64,000 nucleotides of DNA from Streptomyces flaveus (GTDB lineage Bacteria; Actinomycetota; Actinomycetes; Streptomycetales; Streptomycetaceae): contig NZ_BMPQ01000004.1 of assembly GCF_014647675.1 (NCBI RefSeq), forward strand, positions 329,732 through 393,731. Reading direction: 5' to 3'. The notes beneath the pieces are model-generated. The model had not been told where the DNA came from and did no database searches. It saw nothing but the letters and a program-made list of their open reading frames with translations. A program made the translations under genes and the position numbers. Shown in pieces: positions 7,421-15,825 of the stretch (position 1 is the first letter of the stretch; each line of letters begins with the position of its first letter).

Positions 7421-7615
7421 ATGTCCATGATGGACAAGATCAAGAGCATGCTGAAGGGCCACCCGGAGCAGACGTCCAAGGGCATCGACAAGGGCGGCGA
7501 CTTCGTGGACAAGAAGACCCGGGGCAAGTACAGCGGTCAGGTCGACACCGCCCAGGACAAGCTCAAGGACCAGTTCGGCGGCGAGCAGCGTCAGGACCGC
7601 CCGCCGCAGTCCTGA
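7421..7615 (+). CDS. Rv0909-type antitoxin-like small protein
   Basis: A 64-residue, highly charged, lysine/aspartate/glycine-rich protein (MSMMDKIKSMLKGHPEQTSK, then DKGGDFVDKKTRGKYSGQVD). This matches the actinobacterial MT0933/Rv0909 antitoxin family pattern, and CsbD-like stress proteins look similar. AGGAGG stands six bases before the ATG, a very strong ribosome-binding site, so expression is probably high. No toxin-like ORF is next to it; the downstream gene is a secreted enzyme. A role as an orphan stress protein is at least as likely as true antitoxin function. Confidence 0.7.
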   Translation: MSMMDKIKSMLKGHPEQTSKGIDKGGDFVDKKTRGKYSGQVDTAQDKLKDQFGGEQRQDRPPQS

Positions 7616-7856
7616 CCCCGGCCCCTCGTGGCCCTGGGGGCGATACCTCCGGGGTGACGGGGTCCCTCATGTCCGCGGCGGTGACGAACGAGTGCCCCCT
7701 CCACGCCCCACGGTGCGGCCTGGTCGACTATGCCCGCGGTAACGGCGAGTTTCGGCCACCGCGTGGATCACCTGACCAGAACTCCTGTTGTTCCAGCGCA
7801 GGATGGCGCTGTGCCATGGTGGTGGGGCAGCGGAGCAGGAGGGGGGCACTGCGTAC

Positions 7857-8819
7857 ATGGCAGCGTCAACGAGATTTGCCCCGCCTTCGTCCCGCCGTCG
7901 GGTCGTCCTGGCGGCGGCTTCCCTCGTCCTGCTCGTCGGCCTGCCCTCCAGCGCGGCACCCCTGCGGGCGAACCCGGAGCCCGCACCGCCCGGCCCGGCG
8001 CCCATCCAGGCGGGCCCGGCCGCGACGACGTACCGGCTCGGCACGTTCAACATGGCGGGCGGCAACAAGAAGTACGGGACGGCGGGCGAAGAGGCGGCCG
8101 ACGACTTCGTACGCACCGTCAAGGACCGTCAGCCGGCCTTCGTGTCCATCCAGGAGGGATGCCAGGACTGGACGGAGCGGCTCGACAGCCAACTGCCCGG
8201 CTATACGGCGGTGTTCGACCCGGTGGTGCCCGAGGTCGGCACTCCGGCGAAGTGCTGGCACGACTCGGCATTCGGCAACGCCCTCCTCTACCGCAACGAC
8301 CTCGGCTTCACGCCTGAGGCGGGCGGTGGCCACGACCTCGGTTCGCCGGCCGGTCGCGAACAGCGCGAAATGCTCTGCGTACGCTCGCAGGCACGGCGCC
8401 TGGCGGTGTGCTCGATCCATATGTCGAGCGGTTCCGCTCCCGAGCTCCAGGAAGCCCGTCGGATGGAGGCCGCCGAGGCGAAACGGCTTCTGGCCACCAC
8501 CTACCGCGGATACCAGAAGTTCCTCATGGGCGACATCAACACGACGCCGGATGCCGCGCCCACCGACAGCTTCTACCACCGTGACTACGGGGACGGGGCG
8601 GCGGGGGAGTTCAAGGAAGCCGACAGTCCCTGCGGCAACCACATGAACAACTGGACGGTGCCCTGCCGGGCCGGTGAGGCGACCTTCGGCCTGAAAAAGA
8701 TCGACTACCTCTTCGCCCCCCCGTCCGCCACCGTCAACTGGAGCGAGACCGAGCACAGCGACTATTCCGACCACGACTCCCTCTGGGCGGAGATCGTGCT
8801 CCGTGACCGGGCCGGCTGA
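7857..8819 (+). CDS. Secreted endonuclease/exonuclease/phosphatase-family protein
   Basis: A 320-residue exported enzyme. A twin-arginine-like N-terminus (SSRRRVVLAAASLVLLVG, cleavage near residue 33) precedes the EEP fold. Motifs in order are LGTFNMAGGN (Asn), FVSIQEGCQ (catalytic Glu), FLMGDINTTPD (Asp/Asn) and DYSDHDSLWAEI (Asp/His), which coordinate metal and hydrolyse phosphodiesters in DNase I, sphingomyelinase and inositol phosphatase relatives. The substrate cannot be told apart from sequence. ATG 7857 is preferred over an upstream TTG because it begins the signal peptide and has AGGAGGGGGG 10-12 bases upstream. It converges on the cutinase gene. Confidence 0.82.
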   Translation: MAASTRFAPPSSRRRVVLAAASLVLLVGLPSSAAPLRANPEPAPPGPAPIQAGPAATTYRLGTFNMAGGNKKYGTAGEEAADDFVRTVKDRQPAFVSIQEGCQDWTERLDSQLPGYTAVFDPVVPEVGTPAKCWHDSAFGNALLYRNDLGFTPEAGGGHDLGSPAGREQREMLCVRSQARRLAVCSIHMSSGSAPELQEARRMEAAEAKRLLATTYRGYQKFLMGDINTTPDAAPTDSFYHRDYGDGAAGEFKEADSPCGNHMNNWTVPCRAGEATFGLKKIDYLFAPPSATVNWSETEHSDYSDHDSLWAEIVLRDRAG

Positions 8820-8844
8820 GCCGTGTGCTCCGTGGCCGGTCCGG

Positions 8845-9738
8845 CTAACCCGTGGGACAGGTGTTCCGGTACTCGCTGATCTGCAGGTTCGCTGTCGGGG
8901 CCGGGCACAGGAACTGCTCGTAGCGCACGTCCTCGTCGACGAACCGCTTCAGCCAGGCGATGCTGTACTTCGCGATCGTCACGTTGGGCGAGACCGCGAC
9001 CAGGTGGCCCTCGCTCCTCAGCTCCAGGTACGCCTTCTCCGGTGCGGATGTGAGGCTGTCGTAGAACGGCTTCGCGTGCGAGGCCGGCGAGGCGATGGCG
9101 TCGTTCTGGGCACCCATGATCATCGTGGGTACCCGGTCGCCCTGCCAGGTCTTGTCGTTGTTCCACGGCATGAGCGGAATGGCGGCCTTGAGTGAAGGAC
9201 GCAGCTCCGAGGCCTTGAGCGAGCCGCCCCCGCCCATCGAATGACCCATCACCGCAAGGCGGTTGGGGTCGATACGGTCCTTCACGGAGCTGCTCTGGAC
9301 GAGGAAGTCGAGCGCGTTGACCAACTGGGTCGCCCGGGAGTCGGGCAGGTCGCTGCCGGAGTTGGTCTCCAGGGTCAGTACGACGAAACCCTGGGACGCC
9401 AGGCGGGGGCCGTACCAACTGACGACGGCCTCCGGCGACGCGAACCCCGGGCTGATCGCCACGGCTCCGAACGTGCCCTGGCTGGTGTCGGTGGGGTAGT
9501 AGGCGGTCCCCTTGTTGAAGTTCGGGCCGTCGACCGTGGTCTGGGCCGTGGCGAAGGGGCCGCGCTCGGCGGTGATGGACTGCTCGGTGGGTGCCGGACC
9601 CCGTTGGAAGTCCGTGGGGCCGGCCTCCGCCTGCTGGGGGAGGAGGCTCGCACCGGTCACCGCCAGGGCGGCGGCGCCGGAGAGCAGACCGAGTCGTTTC
9701 ACGGTGCGGGTGCTCGCATGTCTCATGCGGCTGAGCAT
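8845..9738 (-). CDS. Secreted cutinase / PET hydrolase-like polyester esterase
   Basis: A 297-residue secreted alpha/beta-hydrolase of the actinobacterial cutinase/lipase group that includes Thermobifida cutinases and leaf-branch-compost cutinase. The signal peptide spans about 1-39 (cut after AEA). The catalytic triad is visible as Ser167 (GHSMGGGGSL), Asp213 (GAQNDAIAS) and His245 (RSEGHLVAVS). The aromatic-clamp tryptophan is Trp192 (LMPWNNDKTW). The C-terminal cysteines Cys278 and Cys294 match the conserved disulfide. The oxyanion-hole aromatic, usually Tyr, is Phe99 (SPGFASPEAV). It probably hydrolyses cutin, lipids or synthetic polyesters outside the cell. The start is ATG 9738, with ATG 9726 as alternative. 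Confidence 0.88.
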   Translation of the reverse strand: MLSRMRHASTRTVKRLGLLSGAAALAVTGASLLPQQAEAGPTDFQRGPAPTEQSITAERGPFATAQTTVDGPNFNKGTAYYPTDTSQGTFGAVAISPGFASPEAVVSWYGPRLASQGFVVLTLETNSGSDLPDSRATQLVNALDFLVQSSSVKDRIDPNRLAVMGHSMGGGGSLKASELRPSLKAAIPLMPWNNDKTWQGDRVPTMIMGAQNDAIASPASHAKPFYDSLTSAPEKAYLELRSEGHLVAVSPNVTIAKYSIAWLKRFVDEDVRYEQFLCPAPTANLQISEYRNTCPTG

Positions 9739-9796
9739 GCTGACAGAAGTTCAGTACCGCTTCTCGTTCAACTGCTGAATTCTGTACGGGAGTTTG

Positions 9797-10951
9797 TCAG
9801 AGGAGCGAGGAATGCCCTGTCGACCTGCTGCGCAGCGCGAGTTGCGCGTCGAAGCGGAACGCCGGATCGTCGAGCCGGTCGCCGTACAGCGCGGTCAGCT
9901 GACGCAGCCGGTTGCGGGCCGTCTGCGGATGGATGCCCAGCGCGGCGGCGACCTCCGGGGCGGTACGTCCGGTGGAGGCGAGCAGCGCGTCGAGCGTCTC
10001 CGTGAGGCGCCCGGCCTTGCCCGGCGGGAGGTCCCGTAACGGCTCAAGTACCTGGTCGGCCAGGAGACTTCCGATCGGGGAACCGTGCAGCAGGTGCAGC
10101 TCCGCGAGGTGGTCCTGGGCGCTGGTCCGCCCCAGGCGCCGGGCAAGCCGGGCGCAGTGCAGCGAGATCCAGGCCTCCTCCAGGGGGACGGCCGGGCCCA
10201 CCGCCGCACCGGTGTCCTGAAAGGCCGTCAGCAGTCGCTCGTCGGGCACCACCAGATGCAGTTCATCGTCCCTGGTCACTCGCAGGATGTCCGCATCGAG
10301 GCCGGGCACCTTGACGGAGGCGGGAAGCAGCACGCAGCGGACCCGCTCCGGCAGCGGCCAGGCGGCCCTGCGGGCCAGGTCCGGCAGCGGTTCCGCGAGC
10401 GGATCGCGGCGGCGCTGCAACAGCCGTGCCACGAGAAGACGACGGCTGCGCAGTACGTCGTCGGCGGCACCGGCCCGCGCCTCCTCGAAACCCGTCACCG
10501 ACTCCCCGGCCATCGCGTGGATATGCGTGAGCACGGCCTCGCTCAGCGGAACGGCGATCTCTCCCGACAGCGCCGCGTCCCGCGCCACGTCCACATAGCG
10601 GCGGCACGCCACCCGGGCGCCGATACGGTACGCGGCCTGCAGCCCATCCATACCGCGCCCGCTCAGGTACTCCAGCCTGCCCAGCCTTCTGAAGCGCGGC
10701 ACATAGTGGTGCTGCGGCGCATCCGGCTCCTCGACCAGCTCGGTGAACTGGGTGGCCGCCAGCCGCACCGCCTCGGCGACATCCCGGGCCACGGCGGAGC
10801 CGAACGGCTGCCGATAGTCGCGTACCTCCCGGCGGATCGCCTGCACCATCTCCGTGGTGAGCTCCGGCAGCCGGGTGCGCAGACGCGGGGCGAGGGCCGG
10901 CGGCAGTTCGTGCCACGGACGCCTGGATAAGAACGGCTCAGCAGCTGACAC
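9797..10951 (-). CDS. PucR-type helix-turn-helix regulator (TTA codon)
   Basis: A 384-residue regulator of the PucR/CdaR-like group common in streptomycetes. It has a long N-terminal helical sensory region (about 1-170) with the GRGMDGLQAAYRIGARVACR segment, a middle variable domain, and a C-terminal HTH_30 (about 310-365: LASTGRTAPEVAAALGIHPQ then TARNRLRQLTALYGDRLDD). Residue 8 is encoded by TTA (10928-10930), implying dependence on the bldA tRNA. It is divergent from a second PucR gene at 11105, with an inverted repeat in the shared promoter. Targets unknown; the two regulators probably cross-regulate (inference). Confidence 0.85.
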   Translation of the reverse strand: MSAAEPFLSRRPWHELPPALAPRLRTRLPELTTEMVQAIRREVRDYRQPFGSAVARDVAEAVRLAATQFTELVEEPDAPQHHYVPRFRRLGRLEYLSGRGMDGLQAAYRIGARVACRRYVDVARDAALSGEIAVPLSEAVLTHIHAMAGESVTGFEEARAGAADDVLRSRRLLVARLLQRRRDPLAEPLPDLARRAAWPLPERVRCVLLPASVKVPGLDADILRVTRDDELHLVVPDERLLTAFQDTGAAVGPAVPLEEAWISLHCARLARRLGRTSAQDHLAELHLLHGSPIGSLLADQVLEPLRDLPPGKAGRLTETLDALLASTGRTAPEVAAALGIHPQTARNRLRQLTALYGDRLDDPAFRFDAQLALRSRSTGHSSLL

Positions 10952-10975
10952 GTGGCAACTCCCTTGCTAGCACGA

Positions 10976-11021
10976 GAAGGTGAGTCATCGTGGTCTGGAG
11001 TGTAAGGCGGATGACACCTTC
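10976..11021. promoter_or_regulatory. Inverted repeat in the divergent PucR/PucR promoter
   Basis: GAAGGTGAGTCATC (10976-10989) and GATGACACCTTC (11010-11021) are inverted copies with a two-base insertion in the left arm. They lie 20 bp apart, midway in the 153-bp space between two divergent PucR genes. Candidate binding site for one or both regulators. Confidence 0.5.
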
Positions 11022-11104
11022 GCCGTGCGCTCGCGCGAAATCTGGCGTACGTCACAGGAGTCACGCAGGATTGTTCAGCCCCACGGGAATCCACGGGAGG
11101 CACC

Positions 11105-12280
11105 TTGACCCTCGCGAACGCACAGGACGCCGATCCGCTCCCGGGCGAGATGCGCCGGATGCTGCTGCGGCAGATGCCGGCCGTCGTCGACGAGATGGAG
11201 AAGGCCGTACGCTCCGGGCTGCCGGACTACACGCACATCGCCGACGACACGGACGGCTTTTCGGTACGTCAGGTCATCGACCGGACGGTGAGCTGTTTCG
11301 TCTCGCTCCACGACGTGCCCCGCCCCGGCCCCGCCACTATCGCCGAGCTCATCGCCCTGTACGAGGCCATAGGCGCCCAGCACGGCCGCCTCGGCCACCC
11401 CCTCGACATGCTGAGAGACGCGCTCGACCTGGGAGGGCGGGTGGCGTGCCGCCGGCTCATCGAGGACGCGTACCGCGAGGGCTGGCCGGAGTCCGTCCTT
11501 GGGACGATGACCGAGGACGCCTTCGAGTTGATGAGTACGGTCATCGCGGCGGCCTCGCGCGGGTACGCCGACGTGTGCGGCCGTGACCCGGTCGACGTCC
11601 AGCGGGACCGGCTGCGGGACGCGCTGGTCGCCGAGCCCGGGCAAGGGCCGCAGCCGCTCGCCGAGCTGGCCGCGGCGGCCGGCTGGCAGCTGCCGCGCAC
11701 CCTCGCCGTGCTCGCCCTGCCGCCGGGGGACCACCCGCAGATGCATGTCCTGCCGCCCGAGGTGCTCGCCGACCGCAGCCCCGCCGCGCCGTACCTCATC
11801 CTGCCCAACCCCCGTGACCCTGGCCCGCGTTGGCTTCCGAAGGCCAAGGGCGGGGCGCTCGGGCCCGCGGTGCCCGTGGACCAGGGCGCGGTGTCGTTGC
11901 GCTGGGCGCGGCGCGGACTCGACCTGGTCGATCGCGGGGTGCTGTCCGCGGACGCGCCGCTGCGCTGCGTCGACCACCTGGCCGTCCTGACCGCCTTCCA
12001 GTCGGGCGACCTCCTCGAAGCCGCCGCGACCACCCTGCTCGGTCCGCTGCTCGAACTCCCGCCCCGCCGCCGGGAACCCCTCCTCGAAACCCTGCTGGTC
12101 TACCTCCGCTGCGGAGACAACGCCGTCCTCACCGCCGAACGCCTCCACGTCCACGAGCAGACCGTCCGCTACCGCCTGCGTCAGATCACCCAGCTGACGG
12201 ACGGCACCTGCCCGGATCCCGAACGACACCTGGAGACCATGCTCGTACTCACGTGGCTGCTGTCGCCGGAAGTCCGCTGA
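11105..12280 (+). CDS. PucR-type helix-turn-helix regulator
   Basis: A 391-residue paralogue of the divergent neighbour with the same architecture. The helical N-terminal domain contains LRDALDLGGRVACRRLIEDA, and the C-terminal HTH_30 reads LETLLVYLRCGDNAVLTAER then LHVHEQTVRYRLRQITQLTD. Translation appears to start at TTG 11105 directly after GGGAGGCACC; no ATG or GTG fits the ribosome-binding site as well. Unlike its neighbour I see no TTA codon. Effector and target genes are not evident; the gene converges on the ankyrin gene with a 12-bp gap. Confidence 0.83.
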   Translation: MTLANAQDADPLPGEMRRMLLRQMPAVVDEMEKAVRSGLPDYTHIADDTDGFSVRQVIDRTVSCFVSLHDVPRPGPATIAELIALYEAIGAQHGRLGHPLDMLRDALDLGGRVACRRLIEDAYREGWPESVLGTMTEDAFELMSTVIAAASRGYADVCGRDPVDVQRDRLRDALVAEPGQGPQPLAELAAAAGWQLPRTLAVLALPPGDHPQMHVLPPEVLADRSPAAPYLILPNPRDPGPRWLPKAKGGALGPAVPVDQGAVSLRWARRGLDLVDRGVLSADAPLRCVDHLAVLTAFQSGDLLEAAATTLLGPLLELPPRRREPLLETLLVYLRCGDNAVLTAERLHVHEQTVRYRLRQITQLTDGTCPDPERHLETMLVLTWLLSPEVR

Positions 12281-12292
12281 GCGCGCCGGTAC

Positions 12293-13057
12293 TCACGGCA
12301 GTTCGGCGCGCCCCTTCGCCCCCTGATCGCGCAGCCACCGAACGACTGCGTCGGCGTCCGAGGCGCGGGCGATGTCGAGCGGGGTCTTGTCGTCGTAGCC
12401 GATCCAGTCGAGGTCGGCGCCGTGCACGAGCAGGTACTCGGCGGTGGCCAGTTGGCCGCCGTGGCAGGCACCCCAGAAGGCACGGGTGAGGGCGTCGTGG
12501 TCGACCGGTTCCTGCTCGGCCGGCTTGTCGTCGGCCGGTCCGGGGCCTTCCACGAAGGCCTTCACCCGGTCCAGCAGACCGAGCGGCGCGGCGTCCTGAA
12601 GCGTCGTACGCGCCCCGAGTTCGACGAGCCGGCGCGCGGCCCGCCACTGGCCGAAACCGCGTGCGTCGGCGAGCGGCGTACCGCCGCCGATCACGGCACC
12701 CGGGGCCTCTATGTCGGCGCCCGCCTGGACGAGCGCGTCGAGCACGGGAACGTCGTTGCTGCTCGCCGCCCAGTGCAGCGGGGTCTCCGAATGGGCCCCG
12801 TCGAAACGGGCGTTGGGATCCGCACCCGCCGCCACCAGCGTGGCGACCACCGCGGGGCCGTGCGGAAAGTGACCGGGCCAGTCCGCGGCGATGTGCAGCA
12901 GCGTCCGGCTCCCGGCACCAGGGCCGCGCTCGACGATCCGCGCGGTGGCGAGGCCGGGATGCTTGGCAAGGCACTGCCGCAGCGCCGCCACGTCATCTCC
13001 ACGGATCGCCTCGGTCACCGCGACGGACAGGGGATCCCGCGAGTCGAGCGTCTCCAT
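12293..13057 (-). CDS. Ankyrin repeat protein
   Basis: A 254-residue cytoplasmic protein made of four to five ankyrin repeats. Recognisable repeat cores are SRTLLHIAADWPGHFP, VATLVAAGADPNARFD, ETPLHWAASSNDVPVLDALV, GTPLADARGFGQWRAARRLV and the final KTPLDIARASDADAVVRWL. Ankyrin repeats mediate protein binding; there is no enzymatic domain. The N-terminal 30 residues form a helix resembling a capping repeat. The ATG at 13057 has GGAGG ten bases upstream; an upstream in-frame start would add 23 low-complexity residues. Partner unknown. Confidence 0.85.
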   Translation of the reverse strand: METLDSRDPLSVAVTEAIRGDDVAALRQCLAKHPGLATARIVERGPGAGSRTLLHIAADWPGHFPHGPAVVATLVAAGADPNARFDGAHSETPLHWAASSNDVPVLDALVQAGADIEAPGAVIGGGTPLADARGFGQWRAARRLVELGARTTLQDAAPLGLLDRVKAFVEGPGPADDKPAEQEPVDHDALTRAFWGACHGGQLATAEYLLVHGADLDWIGYDDKTPLDIARASDADAVVRWLRDQGAKGRAELP

Positions 13058-13183
13058 CACAAGCCTCCAGCCCAGCGCCGAAACCCTCCACGCATGACCT
13101 GAGCCTGCCAGAAAACGAACGCCCACGATGCCGGACTCGGGACCAGCCCACGCACTCGGTCTCCAGGCTGTCGAGGCGAAGGG

Positions 13184-14368
13184 TCAGACACTCACCTGGA
13201 TCAGAGCGTGCGTTCCGCTCGTCCGCCAGGCTTCCCCGGTCGCGTCCAGTTGCTCGAGTGCGTGCGGCGCCAGACCCGTGGCGACGTCCGACTTGAGCGT
13301 GCGCAGCGCCGCTACCGCGGCCGGGAAGTACGCGGTGACCTCGGTGAAGGGGATCGTGGCGGGCCAGTGCCGGTCGCCCACGAGGCGGCGGTAGTTGAGG
13401 TCGCCCTTCATGATCGTGAGCCTGGCGGTCGAGAAGTCGCGGCGGAGGTCGTCCGGCATGAACGCGTAGGGGAGTGGCGCGCAGAAGAACGGATGGGTCC
13501 GCAGGATCAGGCGGCCGCTGGTCATCGCCTGCCGCAGCCGCTTGCCGACGTCCGCCGCGTGACCGGACGCGGCGGTCAGCCGGTCCAGGCAAGCGAGGGC
13601 GTCGGCGGTGGTGGCGTCGGAGACGTAGTACGGGTACGGCTTGAGGTGCAGCATGACCGAGGCCGCGCGGCGCGTGGTCAGCAGATGATCGGCGAGTACG
13701 AGGTCGGGGAGCAGCTCGGGTCCGGCGTTGTCAGCCACCAGGCACACCATGCCGGGCCGAGCCACTGCCAGGATCCGCCACAGCTCGGCCGAGTCGTCCA
13801 CCACGAGTCCCGGTACGCGTGCGCCCAAGCCCTCGGCGCCCGCGGACAGTTGGAAGCCGAGGTCCGCACGGTTGCCCCAGAGGGAGGAGTGCAGGAGCGT
13901 GCGGTCCTGTTCCTCCGAGGGGAGTTGGGGGAGGCGGTCGAGTGCGGAGAGTTCGTCGTCGAGCTTGGAGCTCGCGAGTTCGGCGTTCTTGAACGGGGCG
14001 AAGGGGTCGACACCCTGCCACGGGCCCGGCGTGAAGTAGCGCAGGGCGGCCAGGAGTTTGCGGTAGAAGAAGCTCTCCGCCCACAGGAAGGGGACGTCCG
14101 GCCAGCGCTGCCCGTAGTGCGGCTCGTCCCGCCACTGCCCGGCGCCCGGTTCAGCCTCGTCCAGCGGCTCGATCACTCCCTCGGTGATCTCCTCCAGGAG
14201 GGCGTCCAGCGCGCGCTGCTGCTCGGGCGGGTACGGCGTGGCCTGCCGTACCCGCTCGATGAGGGCCGGATGCCGCTCGTCCAGCACACTCCGCGCGAAG
14301 GAGCCGGCGGTGCCGACAATGACAGGGGCGTGGTCATGGTCGTCGGATGCTGGACCGGGAAGTGTCAT
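13184..14368 (-). CDS. DUF89/ARMT1-like metal-dependent damage-control phosphatase
   Basis: A 394-residue protein of the DUF89 (ARMT1) family, metal-dependent phosphatases proposed to remove damaged or excess phosphometabolites such as sugar phosphates. Diagnostic segments are FLWAESFFYRKLLAALRYF, HSSLWGNRADLGFQLSAG, MVCLVADNAGPELLPDLVLA (metal-binding Asp/Asn), LHLKPYPYYVSD and MKGDLNYRRLVGDRHWPAT. The length fits the subfamily III enzymes. The start is ATG 14368. It has no operon partners: the membrane protease lies downstream of another promoter and the ankyrin gene is about 130 bp away on the same strand. Confidence 0.88.
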   Translation of the reverse strand: MTLPGPASDDHDHAPVIVGTAGSFARSVLDERHPALIERVRQATPYPPEQQRALDALLEEITEGVIEPLDEAEPGAGQWRDEPHYGQRWPDVPFLWAESFFYRKLLAALRYFTPGPWQGVDPFAPFKNAELASSKLDDELSALDRLPQLPSEEQDRTLLHSSLWGNRADLGFQLSAGAEGLGARVPGLVVDDSAELWRILAVARPGMVCLVADNAGPELLPDLVLADHLLTTRRAASVMLHLKPYPYYVSDATTADALACLDRLTAASGHAADVGKRLRQAMTSGRLILRTHPFFCAPLPYAFMPDDLRRDFSTARLTIMKGDLNYRRLVGDRHWPATIPFTEVTAYFPAAVAALRTLKSDVATGLAPHALEQLDATGEAWRTSGTHALIQVSV

Positions 14369-14403
14369 TCCTCCAGTAAACCGTTCACCGTACGGCGCTC
14401 ACG

Positions 14404-15825
14404 TCAGCCCCAGCTCTGTGAGTACTCGCTGCGGTACCGCCTGCGTCCCCGCTCCATACGGATCTGGATCGCCACCAGCGCGATCAGGCTTCCGGCGATG
14501 ACCAGCAGCCCCGGCCCGAGATTCCGGTACTCCGCGATCCGCGCGACCAGCGACGAGGCGTCGTCGTCCGCCCCGCCCTCGGGCACCGTCTCCACCGACC
14601 CCACACCTCCGGGCGCGGTCGAGGCCCCGCCGGGCGGCACGGCCGCGCCCGCCCCGTTGTCGGCGTCGTCGCCCGCGCCCGCGTTGTCGTCGCGGGCCGA
14701 GGGCGTCGCCTGCTGGCCGCCCGCCGAATCGGGATCGGCGGCCAGCTGTACACCGAGGGTGTCCAGCGCCTTGGTGACCGGCTGGAAGAACGTCGTACCG
14801 CCGTTGTCGCAGTCCCCGTTGCCTCCCGAGGTGATGCCCAGCGCCGTGCCGTCGGCGAACATCGGGCCGCCGCTGTCGCCAGGTTCGGCACACACCGTGG
14901 TCTCGATCAGCCCGGTGACCGTGCCCTGCGGGTAGTTCACCGTCGCGTCCAGGCCGGTCACCTCGCCGGACTGGAGCCCCGTGGTGCTCCCGCTGCGGAA
15001 GACCTTCTGCCCGACGGCCGGATCGGCCGCACCGGTGATCCGCACGCCCTGGCCGTTGCCGACGGCCACCACATCGGGTCCCTCGAGCACGGTGCCGGTG
15101 TCGTACCGGATGAGGGAGTAGTCACCAGTGCCGGGGAACTCCACGTCGGTGGTCGTCCCGACCTGCTGGGTGCCCTGCTGGTCCGAGAACCAGGTGGTGC
15201 CCTCGGGACCGCAATGGCCCGCCGTCAGAATGAAGTCGGCCCGGCCGTTGGTCACGTTGAAGCCCGCCGAGCAGCGGCCCGCGCCGGCGAAGAGCGGCTC
15301 GGCGCCGTTCAGGCGGGTGGTGTACGTGCCGTCGATGCGTTCCATCCGTACGGACTTCCCGATGCTCTCGGCGACCTTGGTCAGCCGTGACCACTCGTCG
15401 GCGGAGACGGTGCTGTCCGCGCGTACGACCACCTGGTTGTTGGCGTAGTCCATCGACCACGAGGTGCCGGACACGCGGGGCGAGTCCTTCAACGTGGCGG
15501 TGGCGGACCGCAGTTCGCTCATGCTGTGGTCCACCATCTTGGCCCCGGCGCCCGCCCTGCGTACGTCGGCCGCCGCCTCCTCGTCGGTCACCGCGACCAT
15601 CGGGCGCCCGTCGGCATCGAGCCACGTACCCGCCGTGCGCTCGGTGCCCAGCTCGGAGACGAGCCCCCGACCCGTGTTGGCGGCCTGGCTCGCGGCGCCC
15701 GGCCGGTCCGGCTCGGTCGACGTCTCGCTCGCCATGGCCTGCGAGACCATCAGCCCTCCGCAGACCAGCCCGCCGATGGCGGCGAACCGTGCGAACTGCT
15801 GAACGTTCCGTCGTGCATGCCTCAT
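14404..15825 (-). CDS. Membrane-anchored S1 family (streptogrisin-like) serine protease
   Basis: A 473-residue exported protease. Signal peptide about 1-32 (cut near AMA-SET); propeptide about 33-180; chymotrypsin-fold domain about 183-365 with catalytic His (FILTAGHCGPEG), Asp (GDYSLIRYD) and Ser (CAEPGDSGGPMF). Unlike secreted streptogrisins it continues with a disordered Ala/Asp/Gly-rich linker and a transmembrane helix near the C-terminus (NLGPGLLVIAGSLIALVAIQ) followed by RMERGRRRYRSE, so the protease domain is displayed on the outer face of the membrane. Probable role: surface proteolysis or processing of exported proteins. Confidence 0.87.
   Translation of the reverse strand: MRHARRNVQQFARFAAIGGLVCGGLMVSQAMASETSTEPDRPGAASQAANTGRGLVSELGTERTAGTWLDADGRPMVAVTDEEAAADVRRAGAGAKMVDHSMSELRSATATLKDSPRVSGTSWSMDYANNQVVVRADSTVSADEWSRLTKVAESIGKSVRMERIDGTYTTRLNGAEPLFAGAGRCSAGFNVTNGRADFILTAGHCGPEGTTWFSDQQGTQQVGTTTDVEFPGTGDYSLIRYDTGTVLEGPDVVAVGNGQGVRITGAADPAVGQKVFRSGSTTGLQSGEVTGLDATVNYPQGTVTGLIETTVCAEPGDSGGPMFADGTALGITSGGNGDCDNGGTTFFQPVTKALDTLGVQLAADPDSAGGQQATPSARDDNAGAGDDADNGAGAAVPPGGASTAPGGVGSVETVPEGGADDDASSLVARIAEYRNLGPGLLVIAGSLIALVAIQIRMERGRRRYRSEYSQSWG

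Noticed and set aside
7421..7615. Complete toxin-antitoxin pair at the antitoxin-like gene
   Set aside because: No toxin-like frame adjoins it; upstream is RNase HI and downstream a secreted enzyme with its own leader.
13208..14935. Forward frame (575 codons) opposite the DUF89 phosphatase
   Set aside because: Antisense shadow rich in Arg/Gly/Val; the DUF89 frame is well supported.
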